Notes under the pieces: model-generated
What the model was told of the DNA's origin: nothing
Databases searched by the model: none
What the model saw: the letters and a program-made list of their open reading frames with translations, nothing else
NCBI GenBank assembly: GCA_964619935.1
Contig: CAZUGO010000014.1
Span: 1-64,000 of the forward strand
Reading direction: 5' to 3'
DNA length: 64,000 nt
Origin: CAZUGO01 sp964619935
Lineage (GTDB): Bacteria; Planctomycetota; Phycisphaerae; UBA1845; CAIVHJ01
Shown here: positions 13,210 through 20,472 of the stretch, one piece after another
Position numbering within the stretch: position 1 is the stretch's first letter
Layout: every line of letters begins with the position of its first letter
Program-made: the position numbers and the translations under genes

Positions 13210-14640
13210 ATGGCAATTGACCGCTCGCTGATCTCCCGGCTGATCGACTGCTGCGGACCCCAGAACGTGCTGTCCGATCCCGATGAGTTGGTGGTTTATG
13301 AGCGGGATGCCTATCCCCTGGCCCGAGCCCTGCCCGCCGCGGTGGTGTTTCCCACCAGCACGGAAATGGCCGCGAACGTCCTGGCGGCCCTGAGCACCGC
13401 TGGCGTCCCCTTTGTGCCGCGTGGCGCGGGCACCTCGCTGGCCGGCGGCTGCCTGGCCGGCCCCGGGAGCGTCTGCGTGTGCACGGCCAGGATGCGGCGG
13501 ATTCTGGAGCTTGATCTGGCGAACGAGCGGGCGGTGGTCCAGGCGGGCGTGATCACGCAGCAGATCAGCGAGGCGGTCGCCGCCCACGGGTATTACTATG
13601 CCCCTGATCCATCGAGCCAGACCACCTGCACCATCGGTGGCAATGTCGCCAACAACGCCGGTGGGCCACACACCCTGAAGTACGGCGTGACCGCCCACCA
13701 CGTGCTGGGGTTGACCGCGGTGCTCTCCGACGGCCGCATCCTGTCCATGACCGGCTGCGCCCAGGTGGTTCACGGCTACGATCTCGCCAGCGTCTTCGTC
13801 GGCTCGGAAGGAACCCTGGGGCTGATGACCGAGGTCACCGTGCGCCTGACCCGCCGCCCGCCGGGTTGTCGCACGCTGTTGGCGATCTACGACCGCATGC
13901 AGGATGCCGCCGCCACGGTGAGCCGCATCATCGGCGGCGGCATGACTCCGGCGGCCCTCGAAATGATGGATCATCAGATCCTGAATATCCTCGAGGATGC
14001 CTACGGATATGGATTCCCTCGCGACGCCCAGGCGATCCTGGTCATCGAACTGGACGGCATCGACGCCGGCCTGGATCGCCAACTCGCCTGCATCACCGCG
14101 CTCTGCCGGCAAAATCATGTTCGCTCGCTGGAGCACGCTTCCAGCGAGGACGGGCGGGCGTTATTATGGCGGGCTCGAAGAACGGCATTCGGCGCCCTCG
14201 GACGGCTGGCGCCGACCTGCATCACCCAGGACGGCGTGGTGCCCCCCAGCAAGGTGCCCGAGATTCTGGAGTTCATCGCCCACACCGCGGCACGACACGG
14301 GCTGCGGGTGGCGAGCAACTTTCACGCCGGGGACGGCAACATTCATCCGAACTTCCTGTTCGACGGCCGCGACCCTGCCCAGACGCAGCGCGTCCTGCAA
14401 GCCAGCCACGAGATTCTGGCGGAGTGCGTGCGGCTGGGCGGATCCATCACCGGGGAGCACGGCATCGGCATCGAGAAGATCGCCGCGCTGAAGCTGATGT
14501 ACAATGACCAGGACTTGGCCGCGCAGCGCCGGCTGCGAGCGGTGTTCAATCACAACGGATTGGCCAATCCAAACAAGGTGTTTGAGGGTTCCGACGCCGG
14601 GGCCCCGGCGAGTCTCGAGACGGTCCATGGGTATCGCTGA
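13210..14640 (+). CDS. glcD: glycolate oxidase FAD subunit (GlcD-like)
   Basis: FAD-linked 2-hydroxyacid dehydrogenase of 476 residues, probably oxidising glycolate (or D-lactate) to the 2-oxoacid. The N-terminal PCMH-type FAD domain shows PRGAGTSLAGGCL and CTIGGNVANNAGGPHTLKYG. The C-terminal FAD-oxidase domain has NFHAGDGNIHPNFLFD and GGSITGEHGIGIEK, with the conserved substrate and metal-site histidines. The start ATG has GAGG just upstream. The following glcE start overlaps its last 14 bases. The order D-E-F matches the three-subunit glycolate oxidase; electrons would pass to the membrane quinone pool through GlcF. D-lactate dehydrogenase is an alternative substrate assignment. Confidence 0.9.
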   Translation: MAIDRSLISRLIDCCGPQNVLSDPDELVVYERDAYPLARALPAAVVFPTSTEMAANVLAALSTAGVPFVPRGAGTSLAGGCLAGPGSVCVCTARMRRILELDLANERAVVQAGVITQQISEAVAAHGYYYAPDPSSQTTCTIGGNVANNAGGPHTLKYGVTAHHVLGLTAVLSDGRILSMTGCAQVVHGYDLASVFVGSEGTLGLMTEVTVRLTRRPPGCRTLLAIYDRMQDAAATVSRIIGGGMTPAALEMMDHQILNILEDAYGYGFPRDAQAILVIELDGIDAGLDRQLACITALCRQNHVRSLEHASSEDGRALLWRARRTAFGALGRLAPTCITQDGVVPPSKVPEILEFIAHTAARHGLRVASNFHAGDGNIHPNFLFDGRDPAQTQRVLQASHEILAECVRLGGSITGEHGIGIEKIAALKLMYNDQDLAAQRRLRAVFNHNGLANPNKVFEGSDAGAPASLETVHGYR

Positions 14641-15901
14641 TCGCATCATGTCCAGAATGGAGCGCGTGGTCGGAGACGCCACGCTGTCGGGCCGGCAAAT
14701 GCGCAAGTACCTGGGCCCGGACGTCAAGGCGGATTTGGTGTTGCTGCCCGAAGCCGAGGACCAGATCTCCGACATCGTGCGCCTGGACTGCGGCGGCGAG
14801 GTGTTGTTGCTGCCCGCCGGCTCGAAGCACCAGATCCTCAGCACCCGCATCGCCGGCGATCAGCGGCCCATCGTGGTGCTCGCGTCCGATCGCCTGAAAC
14901 AGTTCATCGGCTATTCACATGAAGACCTGACGCTCACCGTGCACAGCGGAGTGACCCTGGCGGAACTGGACGAACTGGCCAGCAAGTTCGATCAGCACTT
15001 GCCGGTGGATCCGCCGCACAGCCGAACCGCGACCATCGGCGGCGCCGTGGCCAGCAACGCCACCGGCCCGCGGTGCATGCTGCACGGCAACATTGGCACC
15101 TACATTCTCGGCGGGGCGATGGTGCTGCCCGATGGGGCCGTGGTCAAGTCAGGCGCCCGAACGGTCAAGAGTGTCGCCGGCTATGACCTGCACAAGCTGT
15201 TTGTGGGCAGCTACGGCTCACTGGGCGTCATCACTCAGGTGGCCTTGAAACTCAAACCGATCCCCGAGGATTTCCGCCTGGCGGAACTGCTGGCCGACCA
15301 CATCTCCGAAGCCATGTACATCGTCGGACAACTGATCCGCGGCAAGACCCGCCCCGCACTGGTCACCCTGTTCAACGCCCTGGGCGCCCGCGACCTCGAG
15401 CACGAAATCGCCGAAGGGCAGGTTCTGCTGCGCGTAGGCTATGAGGACAGCACCGAAGCGGTGGAATGGCAAATGACGCAGTTGCATGTGACCTACGGCG
15501 AGAAGGCCATCCTGCTGAACACCGAGGCCTCCCTGGAAGAATACAGCCAGATGGTCGAGTGGCCCACCGGACCGAGCGACTACTCCTTCGAAGCGTTGAT
15601 CCTGGGCGGGCAGACGCAGAACCTGGTGGAGTTCTGCAGCCAGCGCGACATCGCCACGATGGCCCACGCCCGCAACGGGACGGTGCAAGGCCGCGGCTAT
15701 GGTGATCTGACCCCCGAGATTGCCCAACAACTGCGGGAGGCCGCCGGTGCCGGCAGCACCATCAAGTTCATCAAGCTGCCCAAGGCCTCCCGGGTGTCCC
15801 GCTGGGGCAGTATGGATCCCGCCCGGCAGTGGATGCGCGCCGTCAAGGAACACTTCGACCCCAACCATCTGTTCCCGTGGCCGGGGTTCCTCGGAACCTA
15901 G
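14627..15901 (+). CDS. glcE: glycolate oxidase FAD-binding subunit (GlcE-like)
   Basis: A 424-residue FAD-binding PCMH protein, the second flavin subunit of glycolate oxidase. Visible blocks are DPPHSRTATIGGAVASNATG and RTVKSVAGYDLHKLFVGSYG, which bind FAD in the family, followed by a short C-terminal substrate-cap domain. I chose the ATG at 14627, inside the glcD end. ATG codons at 14648 and 14657 are also in frame and start nearer the conserved sequence, so the first seven to ten residues are uncertain. It is 424 residues against about 350 in E. coli GlcE. Together with GlcD and GlcF it should form the membrane-associated dehydrogenase. Confidence 0.85.
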   Translation: MGIADRIMSRMERVVGDATLSGRQMRKYLGPDVKADLVLLPEAEDQISDIVRLDCGGEVLLLPAGSKHQILSTRIAGDQRPIVVLASDRLKQFIGYSHEDLTLTVHSGVTLAELDELASKFDQHLPVDPPHSRTATIGGAVASNATGPRCMLHGNIGTYILGGAMVLPDGAVVKSGARTVKSVAGYDLHKLFVGSYGSLGVITQVALKLKPIPEDFRLAELLADHISEAMYIVGQLIRGKTRPALVTLFNALGARDLEHEIAEGQVLLRVGYEDSTEAVEWQMTQLHVTYGEKAILLNTEASLEEYSQMVEWPTGPSDYSFEALILGGQTQNLVEFCSQRDIATMAHARNGTVQGRGYGDLTPEIAQQLREAAGAGSTIKFIKLPKASRVSRWGSMDPARQWMRAVKEHFDPNHLFPWPGFLGT

Positions 15902-15924
15902 TCCACTGGGTTTCAGGCAGCGCC

Positions 15925-17262
15925 ATGGGCACGACGGTGCACAGTTTGAGGCCAGCCAGCTATGACAGTTGCGTGCACTGCGGGCTGTGCCTGCCGAAGT
16001 GCCCCACCTACGAGGCCACCGCCGACGAAAACGATTCCCCCCGCGGGCGGATCACCTTGATGCAGGCGGTCGACCAGGGCCGTCTGGGGGCGTCGCCGGC
16101 CATCCGGCGGCACCTGGATTCCTGCCTCGATTGCCGGGCTTGTGAAACCGCCTGCCCCTCGGGAGTGCCCTACGGCCAACTGATCGAGGCCTTCCGGATA
16201 CGACGCCCGGCACCCGCCGACACGCTGGGCCAAGCCCTGGCTCGGGCGGCGCTGTGGATCCTGCCCTATCCTCGGCGGCTGCGCTGGTTGCACCGGGCCG
16301 TGCAACTGGCGGAAGCCACCGGCTTGTTCAACTTCGTTTCAGACAGCGGCCTGCTGCCGGCCTACGCCGCTCATTGCCAGTTGGCCCGGGTGTGGCCCGC
16401 ACCACCGGCCCGGCCCATCACGCCGCATGCCGCCCCGCCGCACGCCAAGCCGCGGTGCCGCACGGCCCTGTTCACCGGGTGCATCAGCGAGGCCCTCTTC
16501 GGGGCCACCAACCGGGCCAGCCACCGCGTGCTGCTGCACAACGGCTGCGCCGTCGACTGCCCGCCCCGGCAAGGCTGCTGCGGGGCGCTGCACTACCACG
16601 CCGGCGACCTCCGCCGGGCGCGCGACTTCGCTCGGGCCAACATCGACGCCTTCGATGCCCAGGCGCCGCAGGCCGACGCCATCGTGGTCAACGTGGCCGG
16701 TTGCGGGCTGATGTTGAAGGACTACGGCACGCTGCTGCAGGACGATCCGGGTTACGCCGCGCCCGCGGCCCGCTTCGCCGAGCGCGTCCGCGACATCCAT
16801 GAATTTCTCGCCGCCCTTCCGATGATTCCACCGCGGCGGACCTTGCGGCTGCGGCTGACCTACCATGACGCCTGCCACTTGAGTCACGGACAGCACATAC
16901 GGACCCCACCGCGCGACCTGCTGCAGGCGATTTCCGGAATCGAACTGCTGCCCCTGTTCGAGTCCGATTGGTGCTGCGGAGCCGCCGGCGCGTACACCTT
17001 GACCCAACCGCAGATGGCCGGCCGCCTGGCCGACCGCAAACTGCAACGCGTCGCCGAAAGCGGCGCCCAGGTGGTCGCCGCAGCAAATGCCGGGTGCATT
17101 CTGCACCTGCAGTTGCATGCCCTCAGCAGCGGCCGGAATCTCCAGGTGCTGCACCCGATCGATCTGCTGGATGTGGCGTACGGCGGGACTGGGGGCTGGG
17201 CCCCGGCACCCGCCCGTGCTACAATAAGCACGCCGCATGAAAAAGGAGGACCTGATGCTTGA
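15925..17262 (+). CDS. glcF: glycolate oxidase iron-sulfur subunit (GlcF-like)
   Basis: A 445-residue iron-sulfur protein that relays electrons from the flavin subunits to quinone. Two ferredoxin-type clusters are visible: CVHCGLCLPKCPTY near residue 16 and CLDCRACETACPSG near residue 70. Two CCG domains follow, with QGCCGALHYHAGD, HDACHLSHGQ and WCCGAAGAYTLTQ, as in heterodisulfide-reductase-like subunits. The start is the ATG at 15925, 23 bases after glcE; the Shine-Dalgarno is weak. The last eight bases overlap the start of the ferritin gene. All cluster cysteines expected in the family are present. Confidence 0.9.
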   Translation: MGTTVHSLRPASYDSCVHCGLCLPKCPTYEATADENDSPRGRITLMQAVDQGRLGASPAIRRHLDSCLDCRACETACPSGVPYGQLIEAFRIRRPAPADTLGQALARAALWILPYPRRLRWLHRAVQLAEATGLFNFVSDSGLLPAYAAHCQLARVWPAPPARPITPHAAPPHAKPRCRTALFTGCISEALFGATNRASHRVLLHNGCAVDCPPRQGCCGALHYHAGDLRRARDFARANIDAFDAQAPQADAIVVNVAGCGLMLKDYGTLLQDDPGYAAPAARFAERVRDIHEFLAALPMIPPRRTLRLRLTYHDACHLSHGQHIRTPPRDLLQAISGIELLPLFESDWCCGAAGAYTLTQPQMAGRLADRKLQRVAESGAQVVAAANAGCILHLQLHALSSGRNLQVLHPIDLLDVAYGGTGGWAPAPARATISTPHEKGGPDA

Positions 17263-17740
17263 CCCGAGAATGGAGGAACGCCTGAACCTGCACATCAATG
17301 CCGAGTTCTACGCGTCTTACCTGTACCTGTCGATGTCAGCGCACTTTGATGCCGAGGGGCTGACCGGTTTCGCCCACTGGCTGAAGAAACAATCCGAGGA
17401 GGAATACGGCCACGCCCTGCGCGTCTACGGCTACGTCAATGAGCGCGGCGGTCGCGTCCGCCTCAAGGCCATCGCCGAGCCCAAGGCCGAGTTTGCTTCC
17501 TACCGCGAACTCTTCGAGGACGTTTACGCCCACGAGCGCAAGGTCAGCGGCCTGATTCACGACCTGATGGACCTGGCCATCCAAATGAAGGATCACGCCA
17601 CTCAGGCGTTTCTGCAATGGTTCGTGTCCGAGCAGGTCGAAGAAGAAGCGATGGCCAGCAACATCTTGCAGAAGGTCGCGCGGATCTCGGACAGCGGCCC
17701 CGGACTGCTGGCGCTGGATCGGGACCTCGGCTCCCGGTAA
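17255..17740 (+). CDS. ftnA: non-haem ferritin
   Basis: Iron-storage ferritin of 161 residues that oxidises Fe(II) and stores ferric mineral in a 24-mer. The four-helix bundle carries ferroxidase ligands in the expected places: Glu in HINAEFYASYLY, then EEEYGHA, the Glu in YAHERKVSG, and the Gln in FVSEQVEEEA. The start is the ATG at 17255, placed five bases after a strong AGGAGG (17244-17249). That site and the start codon lie inside the end of glcF, with an 8-base overlap, so the ferritin is physically tied to the glycolate oxidase operon. A link between flavin/Fe-S oxidase activity and iron handling is inference. Confidence 0.93.
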   Translation: MLDPRMEERLNLHINAEFYASYLYLSMSAHFDAEGLTGFAHWLKKQSEEEYGHALRVYGYVNERGGRVRLKAIAEPKAEFASYRELFEDVYAHERKVSGLIHDLMDLAIQMKDHATQAFLQWFVSEQVEEEAMASNILQKVARISDSGPGLLALDRDLGSR

Positions 17741-17838
17741 CCGCCGCTGCCACCGATCGGGCGCGAACGGCTGTGAGCCAGCGCCGGGCCGCAGCGCCGC
17801 AGAAGCCCGCAAGACGCCCCTTCCAGTGGAGATCCGAC

Positions 17839-19689
17839 ATGCACATCCAGGACCAGAATGTCCGCCACCACGGCCTCGGCGGATCGGCGGGTCGGGCCGC
17901 AGCCCTGCTCAGCGCGGTGCTGATCACCGGGTCGGCCTGGGCCAACGACGCCGCCCACGCGGTGAGTTCGCGGGCCCTGCTCGAGTCCCACGTCGCCTAT
18001 CTGGCCAGCGACGAATTGGGCGGTCGGGGCGTGGGTGCACCCGGTGTCGACCTGGCCGCAGACTACATCGCCGCCCGTTTCGCCGAGTACGGTCTGGTCC
18101 CGGCGGGCGACGATGGCGGCTACCGGCAGGCCTTCGAAATCCCGATTCTCAAGCAGTCCACGGAACACTGCACCCTCAGGGTCCAGGGCGGCAGCAGCGT
18201 GACCTGCACGCTGCGCCGGGATTTCACCCTCCTGCCCAGCTCCTCGGCGGGTTCCTTCGACGGGAACGTGGTCTTCGTCGGCTACGGCATCCACGATCCC
18301 GAAAGTGGCTACGACGACTACGCCGGCTTGAACGTCCAAGGCAAGATCGCCTTGATGCTTCGCTATGAGCCGCCGGATCTGGGCCGGGCCGCCGGCGGCC
18401 GGGCGTCGCGGCATGCCCTGTTCAGAACCAAGGCCCAAGTGGCCAAGGATCGCGGGGCCCAAGCCGTGATCATCGTCAATCCTCCGGACCGAGAGGACAC
18501 CCTGCTCTCCGACCGAATTCAGGACGGTGGCATTATTCCAATGTTCCACATCACCCGGCAACTCGCAGACACCCTGTTGGCGGCCGGCGGCGCCCCGCCG
18601 ATCGCCGAGTTGCACCAGTCCATCATTCGCGACCATCGGCCGCGGTCGGTGGAACTCACCGGGGTGCGGGTGCAGGGCAATCCAGGGTTGGACGCCTCCG
18701 CGGTCACCGCCAGCAATATCGTGGGGCTGCTGCCCGGCAGCGGACCGTTGGCCGGGGAGTACCTGGTCATCGGCGGCCACTACGACCACCTGGGCACCGT
18801 CCCGCCAACCCGCCGCCCGCGGGTCGGTGGAGGATTCGATCAGGCGGAGGCCCGCATCCACAACGGTGCCGACGACAACGCCTCGGGGATCTCCGCCCTG
18901 CTGGAACTGGCCCGGCAGTATGCGATCGGCGGTGCACCGCGGCGAAGCCTGTTGTTCATTGCCTTCACGGCCGAGGAAATGGGCTTGCTGGGTTCACGCC
19001 ATTTTGTTGAGAACCCCAGTGTGCCGCTGGATCGAGTGGTGGCGATGTTCAATCTGGATATGATCGGACGGCTGTACAACATGCCGCTGACCATTTACGG
19101 AGCCGACTCGGCCCTGGAGTTCAACGGGTTGATCGACCGGCATACCCCCGGCACAGGGCTCGAGGTCCAGAAGATCGCCGCCCCCGGGGCCCCCAGCGAT
19201 CACGCCTCGTTCAGCCAGAAGAATATTCCGGTGCTGTTCCTGTTCTCGGGGATGCACGAAGACTACCACCGGCCCAGCGACGACGCCGACAAGATTGATT
19301 ACGACGGCATCACCCGCATCGTCAAGCTGCTCAAGGGCATTGCGGATGATGTGCTCGCCGCGGACCAGCGTCCCACGCAGCAGCGGGTCAGTCCCCCGGT
19401 GGCCGACATGATCCGGCGAATGCCGGTCCGGCTGGGCGTTTATCCGGCCTACCAGGATTCCGGCGACCTGCCGGGCCTCGGCGTCCAACAGGTCGTTTCC
19501 GGCGGACCGGCGGAAAGCGCCGGTATGGTCGACGGCGATCGCATACTCCAGATTGAGAGCCGGGCCGTCGGGACCGTTCGCGACCTGCGGCAGGCCCTCA
19601 GCGGACAGCGCCCCGGCGACGTCATCGCCGTGCAGGTGCAACGCGACGGCAAAGCGCTGACCCTCAAGGTCACCCTGGCCCCGGGCTAG
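17839..19689 (+). CDS. secreted M28 zinc aminopeptidase with PA and PDZ domains
   Basis: A 616-residue exported metallopeptidase. A signal peptide (hydrophobic stretch AAALLSAVLITGSAWA, about residues 18-35) precedes the mature protein. A PA-type insert (about residues 130-250) precedes the M28 core. All five zinc-ligand motifs are visible: GGHYDHLG, NGADDNASG, FTAEEMGLLGS, FNLDMIGR and MHEDYHRPSDD. The last 90 residues form a PDZ domain (PAESAGMVDGDRIL). The start ATG at 17839 has GGAG eight bases upstream; longer in-frame extensions would overlap the ferritin gene. Likely cleaves N-terminal residues from peptides in the periplasm or outside the cell. PDZ-tethered M28 peptidases are common in Planctomycetota and other environmental bacteria; substrate unknown. 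Confidence 0.9.
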   Translation: MHIQDQNVRHHGLGGSAGRAAALLSAVLITGSAWANDAAHAVSSRALLESHVAYLASDELGGRGVGAPGVDLAADYIAARFAEYGLVPAGDDGGYRQAFEIPILKQSTEHCTLRVQGGSSVTCTLRRDFTLLPSSSAGSFDGNVVFVGYGIHDPESGYDDYAGLNVQGKIALMLRYEPPDLGRAAGGRASRHALFRTKAQVAKDRGAQAVIIVNPPDREDTLLSDRIQDGGIIPMFHITRQLADTLLAAGGAPPIAELHQSIIRDHRPRSVELTGVRVQGNPGLDASAVTASNIVGLLPGSGPLAGEYLVIGGHYDHLGTVPPTRRPRVGGGFDQAEARIHNGADDNASGISALLELARQYAIGGAPRRSLLFIAFTAEEMGLLGSRHFVENPSVPLDRVVAMFNLDMIGRLYNMPLTIYGADSALEFNGLIDRHTPGTGLEVQKIAAPGAPSDHASFSQKNIPVLFLFSGMHEDYHRPSDDADKIDYDGITRIVKLLKGIADDVLAADQRPTQQRVSPPVADMIRRMPVRLGVYPAYQDSGDLPGLGVQQVVSGGPAESAGMVDGDRILQIESRAVGTVRDLRQALSGQRPGDVIAVQVQRDGKALTLKVTLAPG

Positions 19690-19734
19690 CCGCGAGGTCC
19701 AGGGCCGCCCCCGTTCGACAGGATCGCTGACGAC

Positions 19735-20133
19735 ATGGACGGCACCTCGGCCACATTGGAAATCCGCGTGCGCTACCCCGAGTGCGATCCCATGGGCTAC
19801 CTGCACCATGCCCGCTACTTCGAGTACTTTGAAATGGGTCGAACCGAGTTGCTCCGCGAGCACGGTCACGCCTATCGGGATCTGGAAACGGCCGGGGTCT
19901 TTTTCGTGGTCGCCCGGGCGCAGTGCCGTTTTCGCCGCCCGGCTCGTTATGACGATCGGCTGACCTTGATCACCCGCGTCGCACGAATGACCACCGCCCG
20001 GATCGACCACCACTACCAGCTGCACCGCGGTGCCACACTGCTGTGCTCGGCCGAGACCACCATCGCTTCAGTGGACCGCACGGGCCGGTTGATCCCCATT
20101 CCCGGTGCGCTCCGCCGCCCCGACGACCAATAA
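19735..20133 (+). CDS. acyl-CoA thioesterase, 4HBT hotdog family
   Basis: A 132-residue single-hotdog protein of the YbgC/4-hydroxybenzoyl-CoA thioesterase type. The signature RVRYPECDPMGYLHHARYFE contains the catalytic aspartate and the HARYFE helix start; the rest fits the hotdog beta-sheet (FFVVARAQCRF, DDRLTLITRV). It probably hydrolyses short or aromatic acyl-CoAs, but the substrate cannot be read from sequence. It starts 45 bases after the M28 peptidase and ends just before a perfect 10-bp hairpin that may close the transcription unit. Confidence 0.88.
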   Translation: MDGTSATLEIRVRYPECDPMGYLHHARYFEYFEMGRTELLREHGHAYRDLETAGVFFVVARAQCRFRRPARYDDRLTLITRVARMTTARIDHHYQLHRGATLLCSAETTIASVDRTGRLIPIPGALRRPDDQ

Positions 20134-20472
20134 AGAAAGCACCGAGTGCGATGAAGCATCCCCGGTGCTTTCCGGAGGGGAAAGAAGCCGTTTTGAACCA
20201 AGCCGGGGGGCTGGAATTCGCCCCGTTGCCCTCCAGGATCAAGAATGAGGCCGAGGCCGGCAACCCGGTCGGGTCCGCCGGACTCCACACCTATCGGCCA
20301 CCTGCCCGGCATCGGATGAGTTGCACTTTCCCGGCGACTGCGGTTATCGGACGGGTGCCACCCCGCCGGCGGCCGCCCGCCGCCTGGGCGGGATTCCGAT
20401 CACGCCGGACAGGCGTGCCCGAATCTATCCGGCCGCGCCACATCGGGCGCTGGCCACGCGGTCACGCCGCCA
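20134..20472. other. non-coding gap between thioesterase and nrdJ
   Basis: The two genes converge here. Apart from the hairpin at 20135-20172 I see no gene, no tract of T residues and no recognisable RNA family in this GC-rich stretch. Confidence 0.6.
20135..20172. terminator. hairpin after thioesterase gene
   Basis: GAAAGCACCG (20135-20144) pairs perfectly with CGGTGCTTTC (20163-20172) around an 18-base loop, two bases after the thioesterase stop codon. There is no clear T-tract, so termination may be weak, or the stem may only protect the 3' end. Confidence 0.5.
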
